From positions 1-52,362 of the IMG/VR virus record IMGVR_UViG_3300017971_000072: a stretch of DNA of 52,362 nt; one strand, written 5' to 3'. Below, piece by piece: positions 1 through 6,947 of this stretch. Numbering within the stretch: the stretch's first letter is position 1; every line of letters begins with the position of its first letter. The notes under the pieces are model-generated. The model saw nothing but the letters and a program-made list of their open reading frames with translations, was not told where the DNA came from and did not search any database. The translations under genes and the position numbers were made by a program. The stretch comes from a virus.

Positions 1-123
1 CCTACTCAGTTGCATGAAGAGCTTGTGGAGAGATGTATCAAACTCAGCACGCAAGAAGGCGGAACAGTGCTTGACCCCTTCGCAGGAACAGGCACTACAC
101 TCCGCGTTTGCCGGAGAATCAAC
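1..123. repeat. Left copy of a 123-bp exact direct terminal repeat
   Basis: Bases 1-123 are identical to 52240-52362. The repeat lies inside a methyltransferase reading frame that continues in phase across the join. This is the signature of a contig closing on itself, giving a unit of 52,239 bp. Because the repeat falls at an arbitrary point within a gene, I favour an assembly overlap of a circular map over a physical terminal repeat, but the sequence alone cannot separate the two. Confidence 0.95.
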
Positions 124-234
124 AGACAATGCACCCTGATCGAGAAGAGCAGCGACTACTGTTCAGAGATCGCAAAAGAACACGCCCTGGAAATCGAGAG
201 ACTCCCAGGACGTGCAAGAAATGCGGCTGCGTAA
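1..234 (+). CDS. DNA methyltransferase, C-terminal part (continues from 51721-52239)
   Basis: This is the end of a 250-residue DNA methyltransferase whose start is at 51721. Base 1 is the first base of codon 174. The stretch VLDPFAGTGTT (about residues 197-206) is the S-adenosylmethionine-binding motif I. Its position after the catalytic motif IV matches the beta class of amino-methyltransferases. The stop is at 232-234. Likely role: methylating phage DNA at a short site, which protects it from host restriction. Read this entry together with 51721-52362; they are one gene on the circular genome. Confidence 0.9.
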   Translation, partial: PTQLHEELVERCIKLSTQEGGTVLDPFAGTGTTLRVCRRINRQCTLIEKSSDYCSEIAKEHALEIERLPGRARNAAA

Positions 235-320
235 TGATCCGCATCGGCGCTTACCTTGTCTGCCCTAATGCGGACTGGGCTGGGCATGGGCGGCTTTATC
301 CGTCATCGCCTAGAGGGTAG
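129..320 (+). CDS. Small zinc-ribbon protein overlapping the methyltransferase end
   Basis: A 63-residue frame whose C-terminal half reads like a real zinc ribbon: CKKCG, then a short beta stretch, then LVCPN with one more cysteine. The basic N-terminal half lies in the +2 frame of the methyltransferase gene and looks less protein-like, so the true start is uncertain; ATG at 129 is the only ATG upstream of the cysteines. It overlaps the convergent SprT-like gene by 25 bases. Function unknown. Confidence 0.45.
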   Translation: MHPDREEQRLLFRDRKRTRPGNRETPRTCKKCGCVMIRIGAYLVCPNADWAGHGRLYPSSPRG

Positions 321-874
321 AGCGTTGTCCCACACGGACACACAGGCAGACCCACTTCAATCCATTTTCGGGTCGTTCGGACCGTGTACCCGCAGTCTCC
401 ACATTCCAGCTTTAGCATGCGAGTCGATTGCTTCTTTGGTGCGTTACTGTGCTTCAGCTCGGCATGCGGGTACTTGCCTATCTCTTTAACGACGCCGCGG
501 AGGCGGGTCTTCAATTCCTTGCCGGCCACAGTGGCAGTCAGCTTACCTTCCAGGCCGAGCCTTCTGGCCAGCGCGCCGAAATGCCTATTGTGTTGCTGAT
601 CGAGGCCAACCGCACAGTGAACCAGCTCATGCACGAGTGTCGCCCCGACCTCGATCGGGTCTTTCAGGAAGGGTGAAATGAAAACCTCGAAGGTGCCGTC
701 TGCGCTTTGCTTGCTGCTCCATGCCTCACCGATTCGCCGCTTCTTCTGGGCCAGTGCTGACTTGCTTGGCCACGAACACGAGGCACGGATCTTCTTAGGC
801 AGCGGGGCGCCGTTCTCACGGAAGTCCGGGCGCAGGAGTTCGATGCACTTTGTTAGCCAGGCTTCTCTGTTCAT
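296..874 (-). CDS. SprT-like zinc metalloprotease domain protein
   Basis: 192 residues. The N-terminal two thirds carry VHELVHCAVG, the HExxH zinc-protease motif, followed by a downstream HNRHFG segment as in SprT/Spartan-like domains. The C-terminal part has CGDCG and CPCG, a zinc ribbon like that at the end of SprT proteins. The family includes proteases for DNA-protein crosslinks, and phage versions are common with no proven target. It is the last gene of the leftward cluster, 2 bases after the stop of the gene at 877-1152. It converges on the end of the early operon. Confidence 0.8.
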   Translation of the reverse strand: MNREAWLTKCIELLRPDFRENGAPLPKKIRASCSWPSKSALAQKKRRIGEAWSSKQSADGTFEVFISPFLKDPIEVGATLVHELVHCAVGLDQQHNRHFGALARRLGLEGKLTATVAGKELKTRLRGVVKEIGKYPHAELKHSNAPKKQSTRMLKLECGDCGYTVRTTRKWIEVGLPVCPCGTTLYPLGDDG

Positions 875-876
875 GC

Positions 877-1152
877 TTACCTTTCGTTATCGCTCAAGGG
901 TTCTTTGCAGTACAGACAGCCGCCCTCCGGTCGATCGTCCACGAGCGAGGCCATAGTGAACCTGCCTTTCGAGTAAGCCGCGAGGCAGCGGCCGTGAACG
1001 TGACCGCGGATCGGCACGCACTCATTGCCTGCCTTACAGCCGGCCACACAGCCGGCGCAGCCCCGGATTGCGTAGATAGCCTCTTGCTTGGCCGGCTTCT
1101 TCTTGCGCTTCTTGCGGGCTGGGATTCGGCATGGATTAGTGGGAACTTTCAC
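877..1152 (-). CDS. Cysteine-rich small protein
   Basis: 91 residues from a GTG start. I chose this start because GTGA at 1152-1149 overlaps the stop of the upstream gene, with GGAGG just before it. A longer frame back to 1272 would bury the sigma-like gene. The protein has a lysine/arginine-rich segment (PARKKRKKKP) and about nine cysteines, including GCAGC and LYCKE, so it probably binds zinc. No family recognised. Translation is likely coupled to the gene upstream. Confidence 0.65.
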   Translation of the reverse strand: MKVPTNPCRIPARKKRKKKPAKQEAIYAIRGCAGCVAGCKAGNECVPIRGHVHGRCLAAYSKGRFTMASLVDDRPEGGCLYCKEPLSDNER

Positions 1153-1484
1153 ACAACCTCCGAGAAATCGGTCAGGCAAAGATCGGGTCGCCTCCTGCGG
1201 AGCGCCACGCGGAACCGCCTTGCCGCCGCTTTGATACGTTCGCTGACAGCAGACACCCCAACGCCCTCCCACTTTGCGAGGTCGCGGAGTGTCATACCCT
1301 CGCAGTACCGCACGACCAGTAGACCGGCTTGCTCCGGCGGTATCTCAGAAAGCGCTTGCCTGACAGCGAGGATACATTCTCTCCGTGCCGCTATCTCGTC
1401 AGGAGTGTCGCACTGCCGATAGCGCGGCCGAAGCCAGAGTATCGGGAACTTCTTCCTGTAGCCTACCGAGTCTTCGTACGACAT
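1149..1484 (-). CDS. Sigma-70 region 4-like helix-turn-helix protein
   Basis: 111 residues. About residues 33-98 resemble sigma factor region 4: a leader helix (RECILAVRQALSEIPPEQ), then VVRYCEGMTLRDLAKWEGV and SAVSERIKAAARRF as the two helices of the DNA-binding motif. No region 2 is present, so it is not a full sigma factor. It may be a phage transcription regulator or an appropriator of host polymerase. Its stop overlaps the next gene as GTGA. Confidence 0.7.
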   Translation of the reverse strand: MSYEDSVGYRKKFPILWLRPRYRQCDTPDEIAARRECILAVRQALSEIPPEQAGLLVVRYCEGMTLRDLAKWEGVGVSAVSERIKAAARRFRVALRRRRPDLCLTDFSEVV

Positions 1485-1487
1485 TAC

Positions 1488-1679
1488 CTAGCCATTCTCT
1501 GTTGCCTGTCGCCAATCGACCGTGAAGGTCGCTGGCTTGTCTATGTCTCGGAAGAATCGCTCTATCCCTCGCCGGTCGTCCTCGGCTTCTGCCTTGGTGT
1601 CGTACGGCCCGCAAGGTTCCGTCCCTGCGGGAAGTCCGATAACCCACCAACCGTCTTCACGCTGCTCGACTGTTGACAC
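1488..1679 (-). CDS. Small conserved-type phage protein
   Basis: 63 residues from a GTG at 1679 whose first base is the last base of the upstream TAG stop; AAAGGGG lies about 8 bases before. The sequence EDGWWVIGLP, a GPYDTKAEAEDDRRG block and an aromatic helix resemble small phage proteins that I cannot name by function. A longer frame back to 1709 is rejected because it overlaps the zinc-binding gene upstream. Confidence 0.6.
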   Translation of the reverse strand: MSTVEQREDGWWVIGLPAGTEPCGPYDTKAEAEDDRRGIERFFRDIDKPATFTVDWRQATENG

Positions 1680-1807
1680 TACGCTGCCCCTTTCAAGACG
1701 GCCCCGCACTCACAGCAGCAGACACATAACGTCCCGTCTGCCGCAAACCATGCATACAACCTTTCAGGTGGGCACTTACATTCTTCACGCTGCTCTGTCG
1801 TGTTCAC
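1679..1807 (-). CDS. 42-residue zinc-binding miniprotein
   Basis: A GTG-started frame reading VNTTEQREECKCPPERLYAW and ending with a cysteine cluster CVCCCECG before GAVLKGAA. It is wedged between two real-looking genes with a 23-base overlap upstream and a 1-base overlap downstream, typical of this cluster. The C-x-C plus C-C-C-x-C pattern suggests zinc. Function unknown. Confidence 0.55.
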   Translation of the reverse strand: MNTTEQREECKCPPERLYAWFAADGTLCVCCCECGAVLKGAA

Positions 1808-2000
1808 GGCGCCCTTTCTTGATCGGCGGATTGGCGACCTTGGTAGTCAGGCGCGGCGGGTTACAGCGTCGCTGCCGCAGGCAACGGGTACTCTTGCGCG
1901 TTTCTTGCTGCGGCTTGGCTTTTGGCCATGGGCCGACGCGGAAAGCGACCGGGATGGCGCCTATTGGGCGGTTAAGAAAGTGGATGTACTTCTCGTTCAT
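1785..2000 (-). CDS. Small basic protein, unknown
   Basis: 71 residues from ATG at 2000. The N-terminus MNEKYIHFLNRPIGAIPVAF looks protein-like and is followed by a very basic, proline-containing tail. It fills the gap between ArdA and the miniprotein. A longer frame to 2252 is a shadow of ArdA and is rejected. No family recognised. Confidence 0.5.
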   Translation of the reverse strand: MNEKYIHFLNRPIGAIPVAFRVGPWPKAKPQQETRKSTRCLRQRRCNPPRLTTKVANPPIKKGRREHDRAA

Positions 2001-2013
2001 GCTGTATCCTCTG

Positions 2014-2532
2014 TTAGCTGTTGTGGAACACGTAGACGCGCGAGGGGCTCTCCACGCTAAAGCAATCGTTGATGAACAGGTCACGGGCGAAGGCTGCGTA
2101 GTCGATGTAGGCCGCGATATGGTCCGGCAGATCATTGGCGTACAGTTCCTCGAAGACGTGTTCGCCATACGCCTCTTCGCTCTCCCACTCGCCGCAGTAG
2201 GCATCCTCGAAGCCCTCTTCGGTGGCGAAGTCCACGCCAACGTGGTCGGCATAGGCCGCGAACGCTTCTTCGTGTTCGGCGATCAGGGCGCCCAGTTCGG
2301 CGACCCGATCGATATCCTCCGATTCGTCAAGACGGATGGCGCCGAAACCCTCGAAATCGTGGATTGCCCACTCTTCGGCGCCCGGGCAGGGCGAGCGCTT
2401 GAGCATTGCTTGGATTGCCTCCCGGATGGTCTCGGCGTCGGTTGCGTCGATCCACTCTCCGTGGAGGTGGCCGGCATTGTAGCTTGCCAGGCAGGCAACG
2501 TAGATTCTGGGCGGGTCGGTTGTGGTGTTCAT
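2014..2532 (-). CDS. ardA: ArdA-like antirestriction protein
   Basis: 172 residues, close to the usual ArdA length. The opening PRIYVACLASYNAGHLHGEW is the family hallmark. The rest is strongly acidic (many EE/DE pairs), as expected for a protein that mimics B-form DNA and blocks type I restriction-modification enzymes. I chose ATG 2532 over 2541 because GGAG lies at a normal distance from it. With the methyltransferase at 51721 it gives this phage two antirestriction routes. Confidence 0.85.
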   Translation of the reverse strand: MNTTTDPPRIYVACLASYNAGHLHGEWIDATDAETIREAIQAMLKRSPCPGAEEWAIHDFEGFGAIRLDESEDIDRVAELGALIAEHEEAFAAYADHVGVDFATEEGFEDAYCGEWESEEAYGEHVFEELYANDLPDHIAAYIDYAAFARDLFINDCFSVESPSRVYVFHNS

Positions 2533-2565
2533 TAGTTGCATTCTCCAGTGGTGTAAAACAGGGTT

Positions 2566-2964
2566 TCAGTCAATGTAAAGCCGGCCATCATCGCCAACCG
2601 TAATCCAGCACTCGCCGAATGCCTTGCAGGCATTAGTCAGCTTATCGCCGATATCCCCCGGCAAGTCGCCATCCCAAAATCCGGCGCCGTGTCCGTTGCG
2701 GGTCAGCCAGAAGTCATGGCCGGCCATTTCATCGTCCGTGTATCCTGGGTGGCCATACTCCGCTTTTTGCAGTAGCTCTGCGTTATCTTCCTGAAAGCGC
2801 CGGCAATCGCTGATTGCCTTCTTCACGGCCTCGGAGGCGAAGTCGCTAATCACGTAGTTAGCATCGAGTGGCTCACCCCCAGATTCGTCTGCGTTGTCGG
2901 TCTCTGCCCACAAGGCGCATTCGAGGTATGCGACCGTAAAGGCGTCTAAGTTGGTGTATGTCAT
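2566..2964 (-). CDS. Conserved phage protein of unknown function
   Basis: 132 residues. The segment HDFWLTRNGHGAGFWD, followed by GDIGDKLTNACKAFGE and a C-terminal VGDDGRLY, is a pattern I know from many unrelated tailed phages, always without assigned role. Acidic overall with single tryptophans at conserved-looking positions. It sits 5 bases after the stop of the 43-residue zinc protein gene and upstream of ArdA, so it may belong to the host-takeover set. Confident that it is a gene; function unknown. Confidence 0.75.
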   Translation of the reverse strand: MTYTNLDAFTVAYLECALWAETDNADESGGEPLDANYVISDFASEAVKKAISDCRRFQEDNAELLQKAEYGHPGYTDDEMAGHDFWLTRNGHGAGFWDGDLPGDIGDKLTNACKAFGECWITVGDDGRLYID

Positions 2965-2969
2965 GCCGC

Positions 2970-3101
2970 TTACTTACCTTTCATGCTTGCCTTATATTGC
3001 CTCGCGCAGGCCCGACAATATCGGGTGCGATAGCCGGTCTTCTGATTCACGACGGTATACCGCACACGCGGTCCACCACACTTGTCGCAGGTTTTCGCCA
3101 T
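2970..3101 (-). CDS. 43-residue zinc-finger miniprotein
   Basis: Reads MAKTCDKCGG, then a basic linker, then RYCRACARQYK. Two CxxC knuckles 23 residues apart suggest a treble-clef or ribbon zinc finger. Start ATG at 3101; an AGAAAGG site lies upstream. One copy of the 45-base hairpin element sits about 40 bases before the start. Too short for most gene finders. Confidence 0.65.
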   Translation of the reverse strand: MAKTCDKCGGPRVRYTVVNQKTGYRTRYCRACARQYKASMKGK

Positions 3102-3140
3102 GGTTGCCTGCCTTTCTCTGTTACAGGATCGAAACGGGAA

Positions 3141-3186
3141 ACAAGAGCCCCGCCGGGTCGCGAATCCCGGTTGCGCTTTCGGGGCT
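3141..3186 (-). repeat. Leader hairpin element, copy 1
   Basis: On the minus strand this reads as a two-part hairpin: an outer GCCCC/GGGGC stem and an inner CCGGG/CCCGG stem around an ATTCGC-type loop, then CTTGT. A second copy at 3594-3638 has the same plan with a compensating change (CCGG/CCGG). Each copy ends about 35-40 bases before a start codon. It could be an RNA leader, processing site or weak terminator. Confidence 0.6.
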
Positions 3187-3196
3187 GGCCGGCTGT

Positions 3197-3559
3197 CTAT
3201 TCGCCCTGCGCAATGGAATCCAAGACCTGTTCGACAAGATCATAGGCGATACTGTTCGCCCCAATACGGGTAAGCCCCACGCCAACCGATGATGCACCCC
3301 AATGGCCCCGATGGTCTTGATCGTACGATGAGTCTCCAGTCAGGAACGACCACGCGCCATCGTGATATCGCAGACGACAATCGATAGACGGATTACCATC
3401 GTCGTCTGCAATGTCGGCCGGGTCGAATTCGGAAGCTTCCTGCGATAGGTCAAGCAGGTCTTCGACAAGCGCGTAGACTCCACCTGCCTCGTCGAAAGCT
3501 TCCATCGCCTCGACAAGCGCCGGGTTCTGCTTGTCCTCGTCGGTTAGAAAGTCGGTCAT
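3197..3559 (-). CDS. Acidic phage protein, unknown
   Basis: 120 residues, strongly acidic in the first half (DEDKQNPALVEAMEAFDEAG, FDPADIADDDG). The second half, RYHDGAWSFLTGDSSYDQDH and then GHWGASSVG, resembles phage proteins found beside ArdA-type genes. An acidic surface could mean DNA mimicry, but that is a guess. Bounded on both sides by copies of the leader hairpin. Start ATG at 3559 with AAAGGGG upstream. Confidence 0.7.
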   Translation of the reverse strand: MTDFLTDEDKQNPALVEAMEAFDEAGGVYALVEDLLDLSQEASEFDPADIADDDGNPSIDCRLRYHDGAWSFLTGDSSYDQDHRGHWGASSVGVGLTRIGANSIAYDLVEQVLDSIAQGE

Positions 3560-3593
3560 ACGTTCCCCTTTGCGAATAGAGTGGTGAAGTGAG

Positions 3594-3638
3594 ACAAGCG
3601 CCCCGCCGGTTGCGAATTCCGGTTACGCGCTTCGGGGC
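3594..3638 (-). repeat. Leader hairpin element, copy 2
   Basis: Same architecture as copy 1 at 3141-3186: outer GCCCC (3600-3604) with GGGGC (3634-3638), inner CCGG (3606-3609) with CCGG (3619-3622), and the shared flank CTTGT on the minus strand. It lies in the 88-base gap before the gene starting at 3559. Confidence 0.6.
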
Positions 3639-3647
3639 GAAGGGGAA

Positions 3648-4502
3648 TCAGCAGGGCCAAGGTACAACGTGCAACAGCCCACCGCAGAAAGGACAATGGC
3701 CGTTATTGTCTTCGTCCACCCAAACGACACCCGCGCAGGGCTCCGGCCGATTTGGGTCCATCGGACCCCAGTTATCCCATATGACGCGCTGCGCCGGGTC
3801 TGGTTTCTGGGGGTAGCACGGCCGTTCGTCGGTTGCGGGGTAGTCTTGCAGTTGCTTGTATCCCCGGCCGTAGCAACCATCGGGCGCCCAATGGCAACCG
3901 TTGTCCGTGTCCCAATGTTTTCCGCAATCGTCGCAGTAGATGGTTGCCCGGGCGTTGTCGAAGATGGAAGTCCCATCGCAGTCGGTCACGTCAAACGCAA
4001 CCGGGTCTGTATAGCCCCCGCGCACATCGCAGCCCCCGTGAATCTGCAAGAGAACGTGAGTCTCATCGTTCTCGTCGGTCCAGTAGATATACTGGAGAGT
4101 CTGGGAGAGCAGGTCTTCGCCATTGTAGGTGTTGATGACCATGGGCTCTCCGTCCCCGTAGATCCCCTTTCCGCCGATGGAGGTGACAAAGCCGATCGCC
4201 AGGTTGAGACCAGTTGCCCCCGCGTCCTCGCACCACTCCCGGAAGCGTTCGTCAAGCTCCGGGTTGTACTGCAACCGATCCTTGAGGAAGTGGTAGACGC
4301 TGACCACGGGGAGCATATCTAGCTCCCCGTCACGGGCCCAGCATTCCAGCCGGCCCTCCGACTGCTTCTCAAAGTCCACCCCCTGATTGCGTTGCCAGTG
4401 GCGACCATAGTAGTCGCCCGAGTCCAGGATGCTCCGGCCCGTGTTCTCTTGGAGCATTTCGGCTAGCTTCTGGGCCGTTGCGTCCACTTGCTCTGTCGTC
4501 AT
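3648..4502 (-). CDS. Conserved phage protein with C-terminal zinc knuckle
   Basis: 284 residues from ATG 4502, which has GAGGG at a normal distance. A GTG at 4517 would overlap the upstream stop as GTGA but has no ribosome site. The block MLQENTGRSILDSGDYYGR plus RNQG near the N-terminus is shared with many phage proteins I cannot assign. The C-terminal 80 residues hold CDDCG and HCPFCGG, so metal binding is likely. Alternative: a DNA-binding host-takeover protein. Function unknown. Confidence 0.75.
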   Translation of the reverse strand: MTTEQVDATAQKLAEMLQENTGRSILDSGDYYGRHWQRNQGVDFEKQSEGRLECWARDGELDMLPVVSVYHFLKDRLQYNPELDERFREWCEDAGATGLNLAIGFVTSIGGKGIYGDGEPMVINTYNGEDLLSQTLQYIYWTDENDETHVLLQIHGGCDVRGGYTDPVAFDVTDCDGTSIFDNARATIYCDDCGKHWDTDNGCHWAPDGCYGRGYKQLQDYPATDERPCYPQKPDPAQRVIWDNWGPMDPNRPEPCAGVVWVDEDNNGHCPFCGGLLHVVPWPC

Positions 4503-4513
4503 AGGTGTCGCCC

Positions 4514-4879
4514 TCACAGTTGCAGGTCATAGTCGCCGTAGAAATCGGCCCACAGTTCGGCCACCTCCCCGCCCTCACGGATTGCCTCGCGAACGTAGTC
4601 AACGCCATCCGAGGTAAGGTCATTCTCCAGCCACGCGCCGATCTTCGTTCCGTCCGATAGCTCGATGGCGTTGATACACTCCTCACCGGAGCCACAGTGT
4701 TGCGGGGAATCTGCTTCCCCGCCTCCGTCTGGGTATGGGCCTTTCGGGAATTCGTCGGAATCGTAGCTCCGCTCATCATCCGGGTCGGCCGGCGCGTTAC
4801 CCTCTTGCGTAATCCGCTCCCGGATTGCCTCGCCGCATTCCTTGCAGTAGATGTCGGCAGCGTAGATGTAGGCTAGCAT
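4514..4879 (-). CDS. Conserved phage protein with CxxC motif
   Basis: 121 residues from ATG 4879, preceded by GGGGGAG. IYCKECGEAI near the N-terminus, then a proline/glycine/aspartate-rich linker (ADPDDERSYDSDEFP, GPYPDGGGEADSPQHCG), then an acidic C-terminal domain. The linker and cysteines are typical of a small phage family without known role. The same frame stays open to 5293, but that extension covers three other genes and is not credible. Confidence 0.75.
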   Translation of the reverse strand: MLAYIYAADIYCKECGEAIRERITQEGNAPADPDDERSYDSDEFPKGPYPDGGGEADSPQHCGSGEECINAIELSDGTKIGAWLENDLTSDGVDYVREAIREGGEVAELWADFYGDYDLQL

Positions 4880-5130
4880 GCCCAACTCCCCCATCGGTTC
4901 GGAAGGAAAGCCAGAGAGAAGGAAAGCCAGTGGAGATAGTAGGCTGTCCGATGGTAGACAGTCAGACTGGGATACCATCGCCAGAAACCCACAGGAGGGC
5001 GCACGTTGCCGTATCCTCCGACAGAGAAGCGCAGGCATCGTACTCTGCCCTTGCGGCCGCGCCACTCGACAGACCATTGCCGAAGTGCGCCGGAGCCATG
5101 GGTGAGCAGGTGTGAAGTAGAGAACCTCAT
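4873..5130 (-). CDS. Hypothetical protein, tryptophan/arginine-rich
   Basis: 85 residues. The start ATG at 5130 overlaps the stop of the upstream gene as ATGA, and its stop overlaps the next start by 7 bases. That spacing is the main support. Composition is odd (several W, R, Y; SGALRQWSVEWRGRKGR), and the C-terminus is hydrophobic. No family recognised. Confidence 0.5.
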   Translation of the reverse strand: MRFSTSHLLTHGSGALRQWSVEWRGRKGRVRCLRFSVGGYGNVRPPVGFWRWYPSLTVYHRTAYYLHWLSFSLAFLPNRWGSWAC

Positions 5131-5384
5131 ACAACCATCCCCCTTTCTGTCTCGGGTTGCGGTTCAAAGCGCAGGACAGCCGTTCCTGCGACCATCGCAC
5201 AATACGGGTGACGGTCGCAGTCGCTCCGGCGCCGGCCATGGCATGCGAACAAGCGCCGGATGGCGTGTAGGTCCATCGGTTCGCGAAGAACACAGGTCAT
5301 ACTGCGCGAACCGTCTTCGATGATTACGGTTCGCGTGGTATCGACTACATGAGGGCCTTGGAGTGTGTGCGCGGTGTCAGTCAT
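5127..5384 (-). CDS. Hypothetical small protein
   Basis: 85 residues. Reads as a short beta-rich protein (VVDTTRTVIIEDGSRSMTCV) followed by a histidine/cysteine segment (ACHGRRRSDCDRHPYCA), possibly metal binding. Joined by ATGA overlaps to the genes on both sides, so translation is probably coupled. No family recognised. Confidence 0.6.
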   Translation of the reverse strand: MTDTAHTLQGPHVVDTTRTVIIEDGSRSMTCVLREPMDLHAIRRLFACHGRRRSDCDRHPYCAMVAGTAVLRFEPQPETERGMVV

Positions 5385-5605
5385 ACGGTGTTCCCCTCTA
5401 AGCCAAATGCAAAGTCAACAGTTGTGAGAACGGCCAGCCCCACGCGATTGCCATTGCAATCGAGAATCACATTGCACCCGCATTCTGGCATGCCTGCCTC
5501 TTGAATCGCATCTGCCTCGTGACGCAAGATACGGGCTAGTTCTGATCCGAGGTTCTCTCCGTCAAATGCGGCATTGTCGCAGCGGATGGTCATACGAAAC
5601 ATCAT
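5381..5605 (-). CDS. Hypothetical small protein
   Basis: 74 residues. The sequence LARILRHEADAIQEAG, then CNVILDCNGNRVGLAVL, recalls short phage proteins that follow small HTH or zinc proteins. The central segment could form a helix and the C-terminal part a short sheet. Start ATG at 5605 and stop at 5381 both lie in ATGA overlaps with neighbours. Function unknown. Confidence 0.65.
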   Translation of the reverse strand: MMFRMTIRCDNAAFDGENLGSELARILRHEADAIQEAGMPECGCNVILDCNGNRVGLAVLTTVDFAFGLEGNTV

Positions 5606-5760
5606 GCGATTGCCCTCCGGATGCTCAGCAGGTTACGGAAGTGATCGCGCCGGCCATCGGAGCGAGGGCGCACCCAGTAGCCGGACATGTCCGGGCGAAT
5701 CACCCAGATTGATCGGCCCTCACGGTTGGCGATGGCTTGGGCCTTGTGTCTGTCACTCAT
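5602..5760 (-). CDS. Basic 52-residue protein, first gene of the leftward operon
   Basis: Reads MSDRHKAQAIANREGRSIWV and continues with arginine-rich RPRSDGRRDHFRNLL. ATG at 5760 is preceded by AAGGGGGGGG. Its stop overlaps the next gene as ATGA. Being first in the leftward operon and basic, it may bind nucleic acid. It is too short for many gene callers. Confidence 0.6.
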   Translation of the reverse strand: MSDRHKAQAIANREGRSIWVIRPDMSGYWVRPRSDGRRDHFRNLLSIRRAIA

Positions 5761-6800
5761 CGATTCCCCCCCCTTGGTCAGTGATACGGATTCGTGTAAA
5801 CTGGTCTATTTCAAGTCTGGACACGAATTCTGTGGTTGTCCAGCAGAAATCCGAAACGATTACCGCGAATTCTGGACCGATCGGCAATCATGCCGATCAG
5901 AGTGGTCGTGAGAGCCCATTGCGAGCCCGGAGAGCCCGTCTAAGGGCATCCGAGGGCAGCGCAGGTGTTCTGGGACGTGGAGAGGGTGAGTGCGTGAGAG
6001 AGGCGGAGAGGGGCTGGGCGTATTTCAAGTCAGACAGCCTGACTAAGTTCGCGCTCCCTCTGGGCTGGCCAGATCAGCCGGCCATGCAGGGCGAGGACGC
6101 CCTCGACACCCGGCGCCAGGTGTCTCCCCTACGGCATGCACACACATAAACTATTGTGTGCCATAGAGTTGCGCTGTTATGCACTGAGAGTATGGCACTC
6201 TCAGGACATGCCCTCGGCGGCCAGGGGGGGCCCCATAACCCTCAAAATCCTTACCAACCCACCCCGGTCGCTCCCTTCCCCTACTAGCAGTTAGCCCACC
6301 TCCCCCACCACGGGAATTCCCAAAAACACCGCCCTCAAAGTAAGGGGCCCCAACCAAGACAACCACCCACCTGAACGTGGCAGGAAAGTGGTCAGGAATC
6401 AATCAGAAGCAAGTCTGATGTATTTCAGAAGTGACGCATTAAAAACGTCATCGCCGTAAGTCCTTGCGGTACCAATTCTTTCTAAACGTCAATCCGTCAA
6501 CCCCGTTTGAACCCCAGAAGATGTAAGTATAATATATATATATAGTTATATATATAGAGCTTCGCTCTCCCCCCCTCTCCCCCCAGTCCGTCACAGCGTC
6601 AAGCACCTCGTTTCTCACCTCTTCCAGCACCTCCCTTTTTTCCCCTTATACCTAGAGAACCCCTGACTATATGACATTAGCACGTAACTCCAGTAAAGCT
6701 AAGAGGTTAAATGCGACACAAGCTTGCATCGAACTCTCCCCCTACCTGCTAGTGTCGTAACTCTGTGCCACTGATGCCCCTTAAACCTACGGGGGGTACG

Positions 6801-6836
6801 ATTCTCGATCATTCTCGATCATTCCCAACTGGGAAT
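6801..6836. promoter_or_regulatory. Tandem decamer plus perfect palindrome (operator-like)
   Basis: ATTCTCGATC occurs twice in tandem (6801-6820) and is followed at once by the 16-base palindrome ATTCCCA-AC-TGGGAAT (6821-6836). This looks like a dimeric regulator site. The regulator is unknown; the Xre-type protein at 37993 is one candidate. Confidence 0.4.
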
Positions 6837-6894
6837 ACGGGGCCCCGCCGGAATGTGGCTGAGCGGCCAGGGGCCCGGCTCATGCGCATGCGTT

Positions 6895-6947
6895 GCTCCA
6901 TGGGGCCCCTGGCTCCATGGAAGCGGGCCAGGCTCCATGGTCCATGG
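6895..6947. repeat. Iteron-like CCATGG cluster
   Basis: Four CCATGG hexamers at 6898, 6915, 6935 and 6942; the first three share the longer core GCTCCATGG. They lie about 350 bp from an AT-rich tract in the gene-free region. Iterons of this size often bind a replication initiator, but I see no matching initiator gene. Confidence 0.4.

Noticed and set aside
4514-5293. A 259-residue open frame on the minus strand as one gene
   Set aside because: Its first 138 residues overlap three tightly coupled small genes and look unlike protein; the real gene starts at 4879 with GGGGGAG upstream.
5574-6149. A 191-residue plus-strand frame in the gene-free region
   Set aside because: Low-complexity arginine/serine-rich translation, no ribosome site, antisense to two small genes at its start.
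6151-6630. Minus-strand frames of 83 and 60 residues
   Set aside because: Translations follow the base skew (glycine/arginine runs, tyrosine/isoleucine from the TATA tract), so they are not credible proteins.
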